This document shows, in pieces, positions 1 to 9,238 of a DNA stretch of 64,000 bases. Position 1 is the first letter of the stretch. Every line of letters begins with the position of its first letter. The translations under genes and the position numbers were made by a program. The notes under the pieces are model-generated. The model was not told the origin of the DNA, did not search any database, and saw only the letters and a list, made by a program, of their open reading frames with translations. The stretch is from JAGNKE01 sp964583335 (GTDB lineage: Bacteria > Pseudomonadota > Alphaproteobacteria > Micavibrionales > Micavibrionaceae), in contig CAZOVG010000007.1 of assembly GCA_964583335.1 (NCBI GenBank), forward strand, positions 113,593-177,592. Reading direction: 5' to 3'.

Positions 1-2
1 TC

Positions 3-806
3 AACGTGGGCGTTCTGTACCTTTTTGCGATCTCCTCGATGGGCGTCTACGGCGTCATCATGGCCGGCTGGGCGTCGAACTCCCGGTACGCGTTTCTGGG
101 CGCTCTGCGCTCCGCCTCGCAGATGGTCTCCTACGAAGTCTCGATGGGCCTGATCATAGTGTGCGTCATCCTGTGCGCGGGGTCCCTGAACCTTCAGGAA
201 ATCGTGATGGCTCCGCGCCCGATCTGGATGCAAATCCTGCTTTTCCCGATGTTCATCGTGTTCCTGATCTCCATTCTGGCCGAAACCAACCGCTGCCCCT
301 TCGACCTGCCCGAGGGCGAATCCGAAATCACCGGCGGCTTCATGGTCGAATATTCCTCCATGGCCTTCGCGCTGTTCTTCCTTGGCGAATACGCCAACAT
401 GATCCTCATGAGCGGCATAACGACGACGCTCTTCCTTGGCGGATGGCTGCCTCCGTTTGGGATCGAGGCGCTGGCCTTCGTGCCCGGCATCGTCTGGTTC
501 GGCCTCAAAACCGCCCTGATCCTCTTTGTTTTCCTTTGGGCGCGCGGAACGCTGCCCCGCTTCCGCTACGACCAGCTGATGCGTCTGGGCTGGAAGGTCT
601 TCCTGCCCTTCACCTTGATCTGGGTTGTGGTCACCGCCGGAACGCTGGTCGCCTTTGACGCCGTGCCGGGCAAGCGCGTTATCGCGGTCGAAATCCCGGC
701 AGTCGTAAGCGAAGCGCCGCCCGTTATGGATCAAGAGGGCATGCCGCCCGTGCCGACCATCTCGCCCGACGAGCCGCTCACACCGGATACAGGAAACGGA
801 GAATAG
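3..806 (+). CDS. nuoH: NADH-quinone oxidoreductase subunit H, 5' truncated by window edge
   Basis: Membrane subunit of complex I that joins the hydrophilic arm to the proton-pumping arm and forms part of the quinone chamber. The reading frame is open from base 3, so the N-terminus lies outside the window. Visible are several transmembrane helices and the conserved acidic loop EGESEITGGFMVEYSSMAFA, typical of NuoH/ND1. After the last helix there is a tail of about 45 residues rich in Pro and Glu, longer than in most homologs. The stop lies three bases before nuoI, as expected in a nuo operon. Identity is secure; the missing start is the only gap. Confidence 0.97.
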   Translation, partial: NVGVLYLFAISSMGVYGVIMAGWASNSRYAFLGALRSASQMVSYEVSMGLIIVCVILCAGSLNLQEIVMAPRPIWMQILLFPMFIVFLISILAETNRCPFDLPEGESEITGGFMVEYSSMAFALFFLGEYANMILMSGITTTLFLGGWLPPFGIEALAFVPGIVWFGLKTALILFVFLWARGTLPRFRYDQLMRLGWKVFLPFTLIWVVVTAGTLVAFDAVPGKRVIAVEIPAVVSEAPPVMDQEGMPPVPTISPDEPLTPDTGNGE

Positions 807-809
807 AAG

Positions 810-1292
810 ATGGAACGTCTTTTCCGCTCCATGCTGCTGACCGAAATCGTCAAGGGCTTCCTGCTCACCCTGAAATACATCTTCTTGATGCCGCGCGTCA
901 CGATCAACTACCCCTACGAAAAGGGGCCGATCAGCCCGCGCTTCCGGGGTGAACACGCGCTCCGCCGCTACCCGAACGGCGAGGAACGCTGCATCGCCTG
1001 TAAACTCTGCGAGGCCATATGCCCCGCGCTGGCCATCACCATCGAGGCCGAGCCCCGCGAAGACGGCTCCCGCCGCACCACGCGCTACGATATCGACATG
1101 ACAAAATGCATCTATTGCGGCCTCTGCCAGGAAGCCTGCCCGGTGGATGCCATCGTCGAGGGCCCGAATTTCGAGTTCGCCACCGAAACCCGGGAGGAGC
1201 TGTACTACAACAAGGATCGCCTTCTCGCGAACGGCGACCGCTGGGAGGCGCAGATTGCCGCCAACCTGTTGGCCGACGCACCTTATCGCTAA
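810..1292 (+). CDS. nuoI: NADH-quinone oxidoreductase subunit I (two 4Fe-4S ferredoxin)
   Basis: Peripheral-arm subunit carrying clusters N6a and N6b, which pass electrons towards N2 and quinone. At 160 aa it has the usual family length. Both ferredoxin motifs are intact: CIACKLCEAICP at about residues 57-68 and CIYCGLCQEACP at about 97-108. It follows nuoH by three bases. In most alphaproteobacteria nuoJ follows directly; here the plus-strand series breaks after this gene and resumes about 1.6 kb later. Confidence 0.98.
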   Translation: MERLFRSMLLTEIVKGFLLTLKYIFLMPRVTINYPYEKGPISPRFRGEHALRRYPNGEERCIACKLCEAICPALAITIEAEPREDGSRRTTRYDIDMTKCIYCGLCQEACPVDAIVEGPNFEFATETREELYYNKDRLLANGDRWEAQIAANLLADAPYR

Positions 1293-1423
1293 TCCCCGAA
1301 AACACCAATAAAATCAACGCTTTAACAAAAGGCCAGGCCGCCCGTATTGTGGAAATTGACTTCCGCAATTTTATTGCTTTATTATAATCAATAAGAAAAT
1401 AAAACAAGCAGGGGTGTGGCGCC

Positions 1424-2164
1424 ATGGCGTCCAGTGGCAATCTCGTCGAGAAATGGGTGAAGTCCGTTCAGGTCTCCGAGGCCGACCGCGCGCTCGCCGA
1501 TCAGGCCGACCACCCCTTCGGCACCCCCGCCGAGCATGTCGGCTACCTGAACAACCGCGAGGCGTTTACTGCGCCCGTCCGGCGCGCGCAGCCCGAAAAT
1601 ATGGTCGTCAAATCCAACGGCAACGACGGCTTGATCTACCCGCCGGGCTACGATCACCTGAACGAGGCGATCAACATGATGATCAAGGATCAGATGGAGA
1701 TCAATCCGCTGTTCCGCCACGCCCGGGTCGAGCTGACCTACCGCCAGACCCTAAGCCAACAGGTCCCGACCAGAATTGTCCATACAGACCCCTCCCGAAC
1801 GCAGGAGCCGGTCGAAGAAGACTTTGTGTACTTCCTGGCGAACAAGCAGGGCGTGGTCGTGCAAGCGCAACACGTGAAGGAACCGGCGCAAAACCTGAAT
1901 AAAATGACCCCGGAAGCACTGATGGAGGAGGGGCTTCTCCGGCAGTCCGAAGATTTCGAGATGGTGCGTGGCCGCCAGAGCACCTTCCACACGCAGGGCG
2001 CGGCGATCTTCCAGCCCGCGCGGATCCTGCTGCGCCTGATCGTGACCCACCCGTCCGCCGATTATTTCCACAATCTCCCAGACCATGAAAAGGCCGCTCT
2101 CCCCGAGGATTTTCGTCAGAAGCACGGCATCAGCGCGCCCGATTGGGCACCCCGCATCAATTAA
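1424..2164 (+). CDS. Uncharacterised protein inside the nuo cluster
   Basis: A 246-aa protein that I do not recognise. It has no signal peptide, membrane helix or cofactor motif that I can see and looks soluble and cytoplasmic, with many charged residues. The start is an ATG with a GGGGTG stretch upstream. It follows a 131-bp AT-rich gap after nuoI, so it may have its own promoter. Its TAA stop abuts the stop of the opposite-strand PagL-like gene with no spacer. Codon use resembles its neighbours. Being inserted between nuoI and nuoJ suggests, but does not show, a link to respiration. Confidence 0.8.
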   Translation: MASSGNLVEKWVKSVQVSEADRALADQADHPFGTPAEHVGYLNNREAFTAPVRRAQPENMVVKSNGNDGLIYPPGYDHLNEAINMMIKDQMEINPLFRHARVELTYRQTLSQQVPTRIVHTDPSRTQEPVEEDFVYFLANKQGVVVQAQHVKEPAQNLNKMTPEALMEEGLLRQSEDFEMVRGRQSTFHTQGAAIFQPARILLRLIVTHPSADYFHNLPDHEKAALPEDFRQKHGISAPDWAPRIN

Positions 2165-2695
2165 TCAGGTCTCTCTGGCCCCGGCCAGCAGTCGCTCAAG
2201 CGGAATATGGTAATAGATATTGATCATCTCCACACCGGGATTGTCATCGCCCAGCCCGCAATTCGACAGATGGCTGAAACTGGCCGCCAGACGGCTTCCG
2301 GAATCGAACTGATACCCGATCTCGAACTGCGAACGGAAATTGATCGGATAGTGCAGATCGGCGTTATTGTTCCCCGGGCTGTAAACCCCCACGCCAAGGC
2401 TGGGCGTGAGGTAAATATGGTCGGTCACCTTGATGTCGATCAGAAATCCGCCCCCGGCCCACATCGCCCCGTCGGCGGTCAGGTCCAGCGCGGCCCAGGG
2501 CTTGATCTCTTTAAACACCAACGGAATATCGGGGCGGACTTCCACCCGGAAATTTACGGTCTGCCCGTCATCTTCGGGAAAAACATCATAATATCCAACC
2601 GATAAACCGAGAAAGCCCGAACCGGCGGCAAAAGCATGTATCGGTCCAAAAAAAAGCCCGCCGAAAACGGCGGCCGCGAGAAAAATTTTGTGCAC
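2165..2695 (-). CDS. PagL-like lipid A 3-O-deacylase (acyloxyacyl hydrolase)
   Basis: Predicted outer-membrane beta-barrel enzyme that removes the 3-O-acyl chain from lipid A. The 176-aa protein has an N-terminal signal peptide ending near AFA (about residue 23) and alternating aromatic/polar strands. The C-terminal part holds the PagL catalytic pattern: His142, Ser144 in SHLSN and Glu156 in NPGVE, with the same spacing (2 and 12 residues) as the His/Ser/Glu triad of Pseudomonas PagL. It lies on the opposite strand inside the nuo cluster, so it is transcribed independently. Function is inferred from the motif; activity is likely because all triad residues are present. Confidence 0.85.
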   Translation of the reverse strand: MHKIFLAAAVFGGLFFGPIHAFAAGSGFLGLSVGYYDVFPEDDGQTVNFRVEVRPDIPLVFKEIKPWAALDLTADGAMWAGGGFLIDIKVTDHIYLTPSLGVGVYSPGNNNADLHYPINFRSQFEIGYQFDSGSRLAASFSHLSNCGLGDDNPGVEMINIYYHIPLERLLAGARET

Positions 2696-2903
2696 AGCCC
2701 TGAATCCTGTCGTTAAGAATCTTTTTTAAGAACAACGCAGAAAGAACTGAAATAAAATGAGGAATGGGATTATTATATCTCGCACTCCGAAAAAGAAATC
2801 AAGAGGGATTTTTTTCGGCTCCGTATCTCATTTTTTTCACCTCGGCCCTTGCGGCAGGGTGTGGAAAGGATTAGAAAAGTACACAAAATGATAGAGACAT
2901 CCA

Positions 2904-3518
2904 ATGGTCGTCCAGGCGTTTGCCTTTTACCTTTTTACCGGAATCCTGATCCTCAGCGCGTTGATGGTGATAACCGCGCGAAATCCTGTCCACTCCGTCC
3001 TGTTTCTTATTCTGGCGTTTTTTAACGCGGCCGGCCTTTTTATTATGCTCGGCGCGGAATTCGTCGGCATGATCCTCGTGATCGTTTATGTCGGTGCGGT
3101 GGCCGTGCTGTTCCTCTTCGTGGTCATGATGCTCGACATCAACTTCGCCGAGATGCGCAAGGGGGCCAAACATTACGTGCCCCTTGGCCTGGCCATCGGC
3201 GCGCTGCTGCTGTTCGAGCTTTACACGCTTTACGGCACTTGGAACATCGCCGAAATTACGAAAACCAACCGCGCCGCGCCCGTCGAGTCGATGGAGCAAC
3301 TGACCAACACCGAAATGCTCGGCTCCATCCTGTATACTGATTACGTCTATCCGTTCCAACTCGCCGGGCTGATCCTTCTGGTCGCCATGATCGGCGCGAT
3401 CGTCCTGACCCTGCGCACCCGCCCGGATGTCCGCAAGCAAGATATAGGCGATCAGGTCGCCCGCCGCGCCGAGGACGTGCTGGAGATCGTCAAGGTCACA
3501 CCCGGAACGGGGGTATAG
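2904..3518 (+). CDS. nuoJ: NADH-quinone oxidoreductase subunit J
   Basis: Membrane subunit of complex I (ND6 homolog), 204 aa with about five transmembrane helices. The conserved helix segment FVGMILVIVYVGAVAVLFLF, which contains the pi-bulge region, is clear at about residues 52-71. It begins a tight plus-strand unit nuoJ-K-L-M-N with spacers of 3 bp or overlaps. Because an opposite-strand gene separates it from nuoI, it needs its own promoter, presumably within the AT-rich 2696-2903 interval. Confidence 0.97.
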   Translation: MVVQAFAFYLFTGILILSALMVITARNPVHSVLFLILAFFNAAGLFIMLGAEFVGMILVIVYVGAVAVLFLFVVMMLDINFAEMRKGAKHYVPLGLAIGALLLFELYTLYGTWNIAEITKTNRAAPVESMEQLTNTEMLGSILYTDYVYPFQLAGLILLVAMIGAIVLTLRTRPDVRKQDIGDQVARRAEDVLEIVKVTPGTGV

Positions 3519-3521
3519 GAT

Positions 3522-3842
3522 ATGGACACCGTTTTAAATATCGGGATCGGCCATTTCCTCACGCTGGCGGGGATTATCTTCACCATCGGCGTGTTTGGAA
3601 TATTCCTCAACCGCCGCAACGTGATCGTCATCCTGATGTCCATCGAATTGATGCTTCTGGCGGTCAATATCAATTTCGTAGCCTTTTCCGCCTACCTGAA
3701 CGATCTAACCGGACAGGTCTTCACCATGTTCATCCTCACCGTCGCGGCGGCCGAGGCCGCCATCGGCCTCGCCATCCTTGTGGTTTTCTTCCGCAACAAG
3801 GGCTCGATCGAGGTGGACGACATTTCGAGCCTGAAGGGATAG
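3522..3842 (+). CDS. nuoK: NADH-quinone oxidoreductase subunit K
   Basis: Small membrane subunit of complex I (ND4L homolog), 106 aa with three helices. The conserved Glu in helix 2 (MSIELMLLAVNINFVAF) and the Glu in helix 3 (AAAEAAIGLAILV) are present; these belong to the central hydrophilic axis used for proton transfer. It sits three bases after nuoJ and three bases before nuoL. Confidence 0.98.
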   Translation: MDTVLNIGIGHFLTLAGIIFTIGVFGIFLNRRNVIVILMSIELMLLAVNINFVAFSAYLNDLTGQVFTMFILTVAAAEAAIGLAILVVFFRNKGSIEVDDISSLKG

Positions 3843-3845
3843 CGG

Positions 3846-6224
3846 ATGGAAATCCTTGCCGTCTTTTCCCCGCTCGTGGCTTTTCTGATTGCCGGCCTGT
3901 TCGGCAAGCAGATCGGGCATAAAGGCTGCCAGTTCATCACCTGCGCCGCCGTCATTCTGGCGGCCTTCAGCTCCATCGTGCTGTTTTTCAATGTCATCCT
4001 CAACCCCGATATCCTGAGCGACCACAGCTACGTGCGCGTCCTCTCGCGCTGGGTGGAATCCGGCGCCTTCAAGGCCGAATGGGCCCTGCGCATCGACCAG
4101 CTTTCGATCGTGATGATGTGCGTGATCAACATCGTCTCCGCCTGCGTCCATGTCTATTCCGTGGGCTACATGAGCCACGACCCCGACCGGGGCCGCTTCA
4201 TGGCCTACTTGAGCCTCTTCACCTTCGCCATGCTGATGCTGGTGACCTCCAACAACCTGCTCCAGCTCTTCTTCGGCTGGGAGGGCGTCGGCCTGGCCTC
4301 ATACCTCCTGATCGGCTTCTGGAACCATAAACATTCCGCCAACGCCGCCGCGCAAAAGGCCTTCATCGTCAATCGGGTCGGGGACTTCGGCCTCGCCCTT
4401 GGCATCATGGCCATTTTCGCCCTGTACGGCAGCATCAGCTTCGACGACATTCTGGCCAACCCCGGCCAGCACGAACACACCATGATGGGTTTCCTCGGGT
4501 TCGAACTCCACGCCCTCACGGTCATCTGCCTTTTGCTCTTTATGGGCGCGGTCGGAAAATCGGCGCAACTCGGCCTGCACACGTGGCTTCCCGACGCGAT
4601 GGAGGGGCCGACCCCCGTCTCCGCGCTGATCCATGCGGCCACGATGGTCACGGCGGGTGTGTTCCTCGTCGCGCGTTTCTCCCCGCTCTTTGAATTTGCG
4701 CCCGTGGCGCTTTCGGTCGTCACCGTGTTCGGCGCGCTCACCGCCTTCGTCGCCGCCACCATCGGCATGACCCAATACGATATCAAGCGCGTGATCGCCT
4801 ATTCCACGATGTCCCAGCTCGGCTACATGTTCTTCGCGCTGGGCGTATCGGCCTACGCGGCGGCGATGTTCCACCTCATGACCCACGCCTTCTTCAAGGC
4901 GCTGCTCTTCCTCGGCGCGGGCTCCGTGATCCATGCCATGTCCGACGAACAGGACATGCGCAACATGGGCGGCATCAAGGATAAAATCCCCTTCACCTAC
5001 GCCCTGATGTGGATCGGCGCGCTGGCGCTGGCGGGCATACCGCCTTTCGCGGGCTATTACTCCAAGGATATTATTCTGGAGGCCGCATGGGCCGACCAGT
5101 CCGGCGTGGGCCTGTTCGCCTTCTGGCTGGGCATCGCCGCCGCCTTCATGACCGCCTTCTACACCTGGCGCCTCCTGTTCATGACCTTCCACGGCGCCCC
5201 CCGCGCGAAGAAACAGGTCATGGACCATGTTCATGAATCCCCCTTTATTATGATCAGCCCGCTCATCATCCTTGCCATCGGCGCGCTGATGGCCGGATAC
5301 GTCTTCTACGGCGGCTTCGTCGGCTCGGCCTACAGCCACCACGGCGAAGTCCACGCCGCGATCACCGACGGCATGCACGCCGCGTCCAAGAGCGCAGACC
5401 ACAAGGAGCCCGCGCACGAAGAGAAAGCCGCTGAGCCGCAGGCCGAGGAAGCCAAATCCGAAACCGGACTTGCAAAAATCGAGGGCGCCGCCAAAAAGAT
5501 CGAGGAAAAAGTCGAAAAAGCCGTCGAGGCTGTGATCAAGGAGGGCAAGGAAAACCTCAAGGAAATCGAACAGGCCGGCGAGACCGCGCACGCTCTCATC
5601 ACCTCCGGCACCACGGGCGGCGAGGGGGCTCATGGCGCCGAAGGCGGCCGCCCGCACGATCCCGGCCTGAATCTCTGGTCTCGCCAGTTCTTCTGGCACG
5701 ACTCCATCTATGTCCGCGACAGCAACGACGTACTGGAGGCCGCGCACGGCGTGCCCGCATGGGTCAAATACCTGCCGCTCGTCGTGGGCCTGCTGGGCAT
5801 CGCGATGGCCTATATCGCCTACGTCGCGCGCCCGGACATCCCAGCCAAGATCGCCGCCGCCTCCGGCCCGGTCTACAAGCTGTTCTTCAATAAATGGTAC
5901 TTCGACCAGATTTATAACGTCCTGTTCGTGAAAACCGCGTTCCGCGCGGGCCGCTTCTTCTGGAAGTTTGGCGACCGAGAGTTCATCGACGGCCTCGGCC
6001 CCGACGGCTTCGCCTGGATGTCCCGCAAGGCGGCGGTCCGCCTGAGCCGTTTCCAGAGCGGCTTCGTGTATCAATACGCCTTCGTCATGATGATCGCGGT
6101 TGTGGCCATGGTCTCGTGGCTGGTCTTCCGCGTCGGCGCGGCTTCGGTAAACGCTACGCCTCCGGCCATTTCCGCGCCTGCATCCCAACCACAAGATCAA
6201 CAACAAGAGGAGAGCCCGCAATGA
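3846..6224 (+). CDS. nuoL: NADH-quinone oxidoreductase subunit L with charged insertion
   Basis: Distal antiporter-like proton-pumping subunit of complex I. At 792 aa it is longer than usual (about 610-700). Conserved features include FGWEGVGLASYLLIGFW and the LHTWLPDAMEGPTPVSALIHAATMV core. About residues 500-610 form an extra segment rich in Lys, Glu and Ala (for example AAKKIEEKVEKAVEAVIKEG), likely helical or coiled-coil, followed by a Gly/His-rich linker. It falls between two membrane helices, in a loop before FFWHDSIYVRDSNDVLEAAHGVPAW. The C-terminal part with NKWYFDQIYN and the lateral helix region is retained. The stop overlaps the nuoM start (ATGA). Confidence 0.97.
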   Translation: MEILAVFSPLVAFLIAGLFGKQIGHKGCQFITCAAVILAAFSSIVLFFNVILNPDILSDHSYVRVLSRWVESGAFKAEWALRIDQLSIVMMCVINIVSACVHVYSVGYMSHDPDRGRFMAYLSLFTFAMLMLVTSNNLLQLFFGWEGVGLASYLLIGFWNHKHSANAAAQKAFIVNRVGDFGLALGIMAIFALYGSISFDDILANPGQHEHTMMGFLGFELHALTVICLLLFMGAVGKSAQLGLHTWLPDAMEGPTPVSALIHAATMVTAGVFLVARFSPLFEFAPVALSVVTVFGALTAFVAATIGMTQYDIKRVIAYSTMSQLGYMFFALGVSAYAAAMFHLMTHAFFKALLFLGAGSVIHAMSDEQDMRNMGGIKDKIPFTYALMWIGALALAGIPPFAGYYSKDIILEAAWADQSGVGLFAFWLGIAAAFMTAFYTWRLLFMTFHGAPRAKKQVMDHVHESPFIMISPLIILAIGALMAGYVFYGGFVGSAYSHHGEVHAAITDGMHAASKSADHKEPAHEEKAAEPQAEEAKSETGLAKIEGAAKKIEEKVEKAVEAVIKEGKENLKEIEQAGETAHALITSGTTGGEGAHGAEGGRPHDPGLNLWSRQFFWHDSIYVRDSNDVLEAAHGVPAWVKYLPLVVGLLGIAMAYIAYVARPDIPAKIAAASGPVYKLFFNKWYFDQIYNVLFVKTAFRAGRFFWKFGDREFIDGLGPDGFAWMSRKAAVRLSRFQSGFVYQYAFVMMIAVVAMVSWLVFRVGAASVNATPPAISAPASQPQDQQQEESPQ

Positions 6225-7789
6225 TTATGCCGCCCATCCTCTCCATTATGATTTTCCTCCCGGTTGTCTGCGCCCTGATGATCACCATCATTCGCGGCGA
6301 GAAAGGCGATGAGGAAATCGTCGAAAAGAACGTCAAGCACCTCTCGCTCTTTGGCTCGCTCTTCGTTCTGGCCTTCGCGCTGTTCATGTATGTGAACTTC
6401 GACAAAACCAGCGCCGACTTCCAGTTCGTCGAAAAAATCTCGTGGCTCTCTGCCGCAGGCCTGAGCTATCATGTCGGCGTTGACGGCATATCGATCTATT
6501 TCGTTCTGCTCTCGGTTGTTTTGACCCCGGTCTGCATCCTCGCCAGCTGGAATTCCGTAAAGACCCGCGTGAAGGAATACATGATCGCGTTCCTGATCCT
6601 CGAAAGCCTGATGATCGGAACCTTCTGCGCGCTCGACACGGTGCTGTTCTATGTCTTCTTCGAGGGCGTTTTGATCCCGATGTTCCTGATCATCGGCATC
6701 TGGGGCGGCCCGCGCCGCATATACGCATCCTTCAAGTTCTTCCTCTACACGCTGCTCGGCTCGGTCCTGATGCTCGTCGCTCTAATCGCGCTTTATGTGG
6801 AAACGGGCAGCACCGACATCCCGGCCCTGATGCACACAACCCTCGATTTCGAGTTCCAGAAATGGATATGGCTGGCCTTCTTCGCCAGCTTCGCGGTCAA
6901 GATGCCGATGTGGCCTGTTCATACGTGGCTGCCGGATGCTCACGTCGAGGCCCCCACGGCGGGCTCGGTGATTCTGGCGGGCGTGCTCCTGAAGATGGGC
7001 GGCTACGGCTTCCTGAGGTTCTCCCTGCCGATGCTGCCGCAAGCCAGCATGTACTTCGCCCCGTTGGTCCTGACTTTGAGCGTCATCGCGATCATCTACG
7101 CCTCGCTGGTGGCGTTGGTGCAGGACGACATGAAAAAACTCATCGCCTATTCCTCCGTCGCCCATATGGGGTTCGTGACGCTCGGCATCTTCAGCTTCAC
7201 GGAGCAGGGGATCGAGGGCGCGATCTTCCAGATGCTCAGCCACGGAATTATCTCCGCCGCGCTGTTCTTGTGCGTCGGCGTGGTTTACGACCGTCTGCAC
7301 ACCCGCGACATCAACCGTTACGGCGGGCTGGTCAAAAACATGCCCAACTACGCGCTGGTCTTCATGATTTTCATGCTCGGCTCGGTCGGTCTGCCCGGAA
7401 CGTCGGGCTTCGTAGGCGAGTTTCTGGCGCTTCTGGGCGCGTTTAAGGCCAGCACAGTCTTCGCCGCTCTGGCCGCCTCCGGTCTTGTCCTCGGCGCGGC
7501 CTACATGCTTCTGCTTTACAGAAAAGTCGTCTTCGGCCCGCAAAAAAACAAGGACGCCGCCGCGATGGAGGATCTGACATCGATGGAAAAACTGATCCTC
7601 GTGCCGATGGCGCTTCTGGTCATCTATTACGGCGTTTTCCCGTCCTCGGTCACCGACCGCGTCGCTCCGTCCGCCAAATCGCTGCTGCGCCACTACGAAA
7701 TGTCGCATGAGCCGCTGGGCTATAACGAGGCGCGTCTGGACATTGCCCCGGCAGGCATCAACAAGGAAGAAAGGCGAAGCGAACTATGA
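6221..7789 (+). CDS. nuoM: NADH-quinone oxidoreductase subunit M
   Basis: Antiporter-like proton-pumping subunit (ND4 homolog), 522 aa from the ATG at 6221. That start overlaps the nuoL stop by ATGA and has AGGAG upstream; the open frame extends further 5' but only into nuoL. Diagnostic segments are FEGVLIPMFLIIGIWGG (essential Glu of helix 5), MPMWPVHTWLPDAHVEAPTA and DDMKKLIAYSSVAHMGFV. It overlaps nuoN by ATGA, so translation is probably coupled. Confidence 0.98.
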   Translation: MIMPPILSIMIFLPVVCALMITIIRGEKGDEEIVEKNVKHLSLFGSLFVLAFALFMYVNFDKTSADFQFVEKISWLSAAGLSYHVGVDGISIYFVLLSVVLTPVCILASWNSVKTRVKEYMIAFLILESLMIGTFCALDTVLFYVFFEGVLIPMFLIIGIWGGPRRIYASFKFFLYTLLGSVLMLVALIALYVETGSTDIPALMHTTLDFEFQKWIWLAFFASFAVKMPMWPVHTWLPDAHVEAPTAGSVILAGVLLKMGGYGFLRFSLPMLPQASMYFAPLVLTLSVIAIIYASLVALVQDDMKKLIAYSSVAHMGFVTLGIFSFTEQGIEGAIFQMLSHGIISAALFLCVGVVYDRLHTRDINRYGGLVKNMPNYALVFMIFMLGSVGLPGTSGFVGEFLALLGAFKASTVFAALAASGLVLGAAYMLLLYRKVVFGPQKNKDAAAMEDLTSMEKLILVPMALLVIYYGVFPSSVTDRVAPSAKSLLRHYEMSHEPLGYNEARLDIAPAGINKEERRSEL

Positions 7790-9225
7790 TCGGGTTCAAT
7801 ATCGTTCCGCTGCTTCCCGAGCTGTTCCTGACGCTGACTGCGATGGGATTCCTGATCGTCGGCGTGTCTCAGGGCAACCGCGCGACCGCGGTCCTGACGT
7901 GGACGGCCTGCCTCGCGATGGTGATTGCCGCAATTCTCCTGCTCCAGATTTCATGGGAGGGGCAGTCTATTCTGAACGGCATGTTCGTTCTTGATGGGTT
8001 TTCAGGGTTGTTCAAACTCATGATCCTCATCGGCCTGATTATCTCATTGGCACTCTCGGTCGACTATCTCAAGGTCGAGCGCATGGCGCGCTTTGAATAT
8101 CCCGTTCTGGTGATGCTGGCGGGCGTCGGAATGATGCTAATGGTCTCCGCCGGAAACCTTCTGGCGCTCTACATGGCGCTCGAACTGCAATCGCTCAGCC
8201 TCTACGTTCTGGCGGGCATCCATCGCAACTCTCCGCGTTCGGCAGAGGCCGCGATCAAATATTTCGTCCTCGGCGCCCTGTCCTCGGGGATGCTGCTATT
8301 TGGAATTTCGCTCATCTACGGCTTTACCGGCTCTATTGATTTTGAGGTTATTCGCAACACGCTCGATCATGCACAGGGCAGCAACCCGGGCATTATCGTA
8401 GGCTTGGCTTTCCTTCTGGCCGGTTTGGCCTTCAAGATTTCCGCCGTGCCCTTTCATATGTGGACCCCCGACGTCTATCAGGGCGCGCCTGCCCCCGTCA
8501 CCGCCCTGTTCGCCTTGGTGCCGAAAATCGCTGCGTTTGGCCTGATGCTGCGCGTTTTGTTCTACGCCTTTTTGCCCATGTCTGGGGAGTGGGTGCAGAT
8601 CGTCTATTTCCTGTCCGCCGCCTCCATGATCGTCGGCGCGTTCGCCGCTCTGGCGCAGGACAACATCAAACGCCTGATTGCCTACAGCTCAATCGGCAAC
8701 ATGGGCTATGCTCTCATCGGCGTTGTCGCAGGAACACCCGAAGGGGCAGGGGCGGTCATACTCTACCTGTTTATCTATATGATGATGACGGCGGGCGTAT
8801 TCTCGGTCATCCTCTGCATGCGCAGACAGGGGCTGATGGCCATGCAGGTCAGCGACCTCGCAGGCCTCTCCCGCCATAGCCCGATGATGGCGTACGCCAT
8901 GGCTGCTCTGATGTTCTCGATGAGCGGCATACCGCCTCTCGCGGGATTCTTCGGAAAGTTTTTTATCTTCCTCGCCGCGGTGGAACAGGGATATATCGCC
9001 CTCGTCATCATCGGGGTGCTCAGCTCGGTCGTCTCCGCCTATTACTACCTCCGCATCGTCAAAATCATGTTCTTTGACGAACCGGCTGACCCGTTTGACC
9101 GCGGCATGACGCTCGAAAAGCGGGTTATTCTGTTCATCTCGGTGATATTTGTGATCGGCTTCATTCTCAAACCGAACCCGATCGTGGACAGCGCGATGGC
9201 CGCCGCCAAGGCGCTTTTGCTTTAG
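7786..9225 (+). CDS. nuoN: NADH-quinone oxidoreductase subunit N
   Basis: Third antiporter-like subunit (ND2 homolog) of complex I, 479 aa with about 14 membrane helices. Conserved stretches include YMALELQSLSLYVLAGI, FKISAVPFHMWTPDVYQGAP and DNIKRLIAYSSIGNMGYALI. It ends the nuo series and is followed 13 bp later by birA, the arrangement commonly seen in alphaproteobacteria. Confidence 0.98.
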   Translation: MIGFNIVPLLPELFLTLTAMGFLIVGVSQGNRATAVLTWTACLAMVIAAILLLQISWEGQSILNGMFVLDGFSGLFKLMILIGLIISLALSVDYLKVERMARFEYPVLVMLAGVGMMLMVSAGNLLALYMALELQSLSLYVLAGIHRNSPRSAEAAIKYFVLGALSSGMLLFGISLIYGFTGSIDFEVIRNTLDHAQGSNPGIIVGLAFLLAGLAFKISAVPFHMWTPDVYQGAPAPVTALFALVPKIAAFGLMLRVLFYAFLPMSGEWVQIVYFLSAASMIVGAFAALAQDNIKRLIAYSSIGNMGYALIGVVAGTPEGAGAVILYLFIYMMMTAGVFSVILCMRRQGLMAMQVSDLAGLSRHSPMMAYAMAALMFSMSGIPPLAGFFGKFFIFLAAVEQGYIALVIIGVLSSVVSAYYYLRIVKIMFFDEPADPFDRGMTLEKRVILFISVIFVIGFILKPNPIVDSAMAAAKALLL

Positions 9226-9238
9226 TGCGTTCCGCCCC

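Noticed and set aside
4299..6221. 640-codon open frame antisense to nuoL
   Set aside because: It mirrors the high GC third positions of nuoL and has a low-complexity His/Glu/Arg/Gly composition with no recognisable domain.
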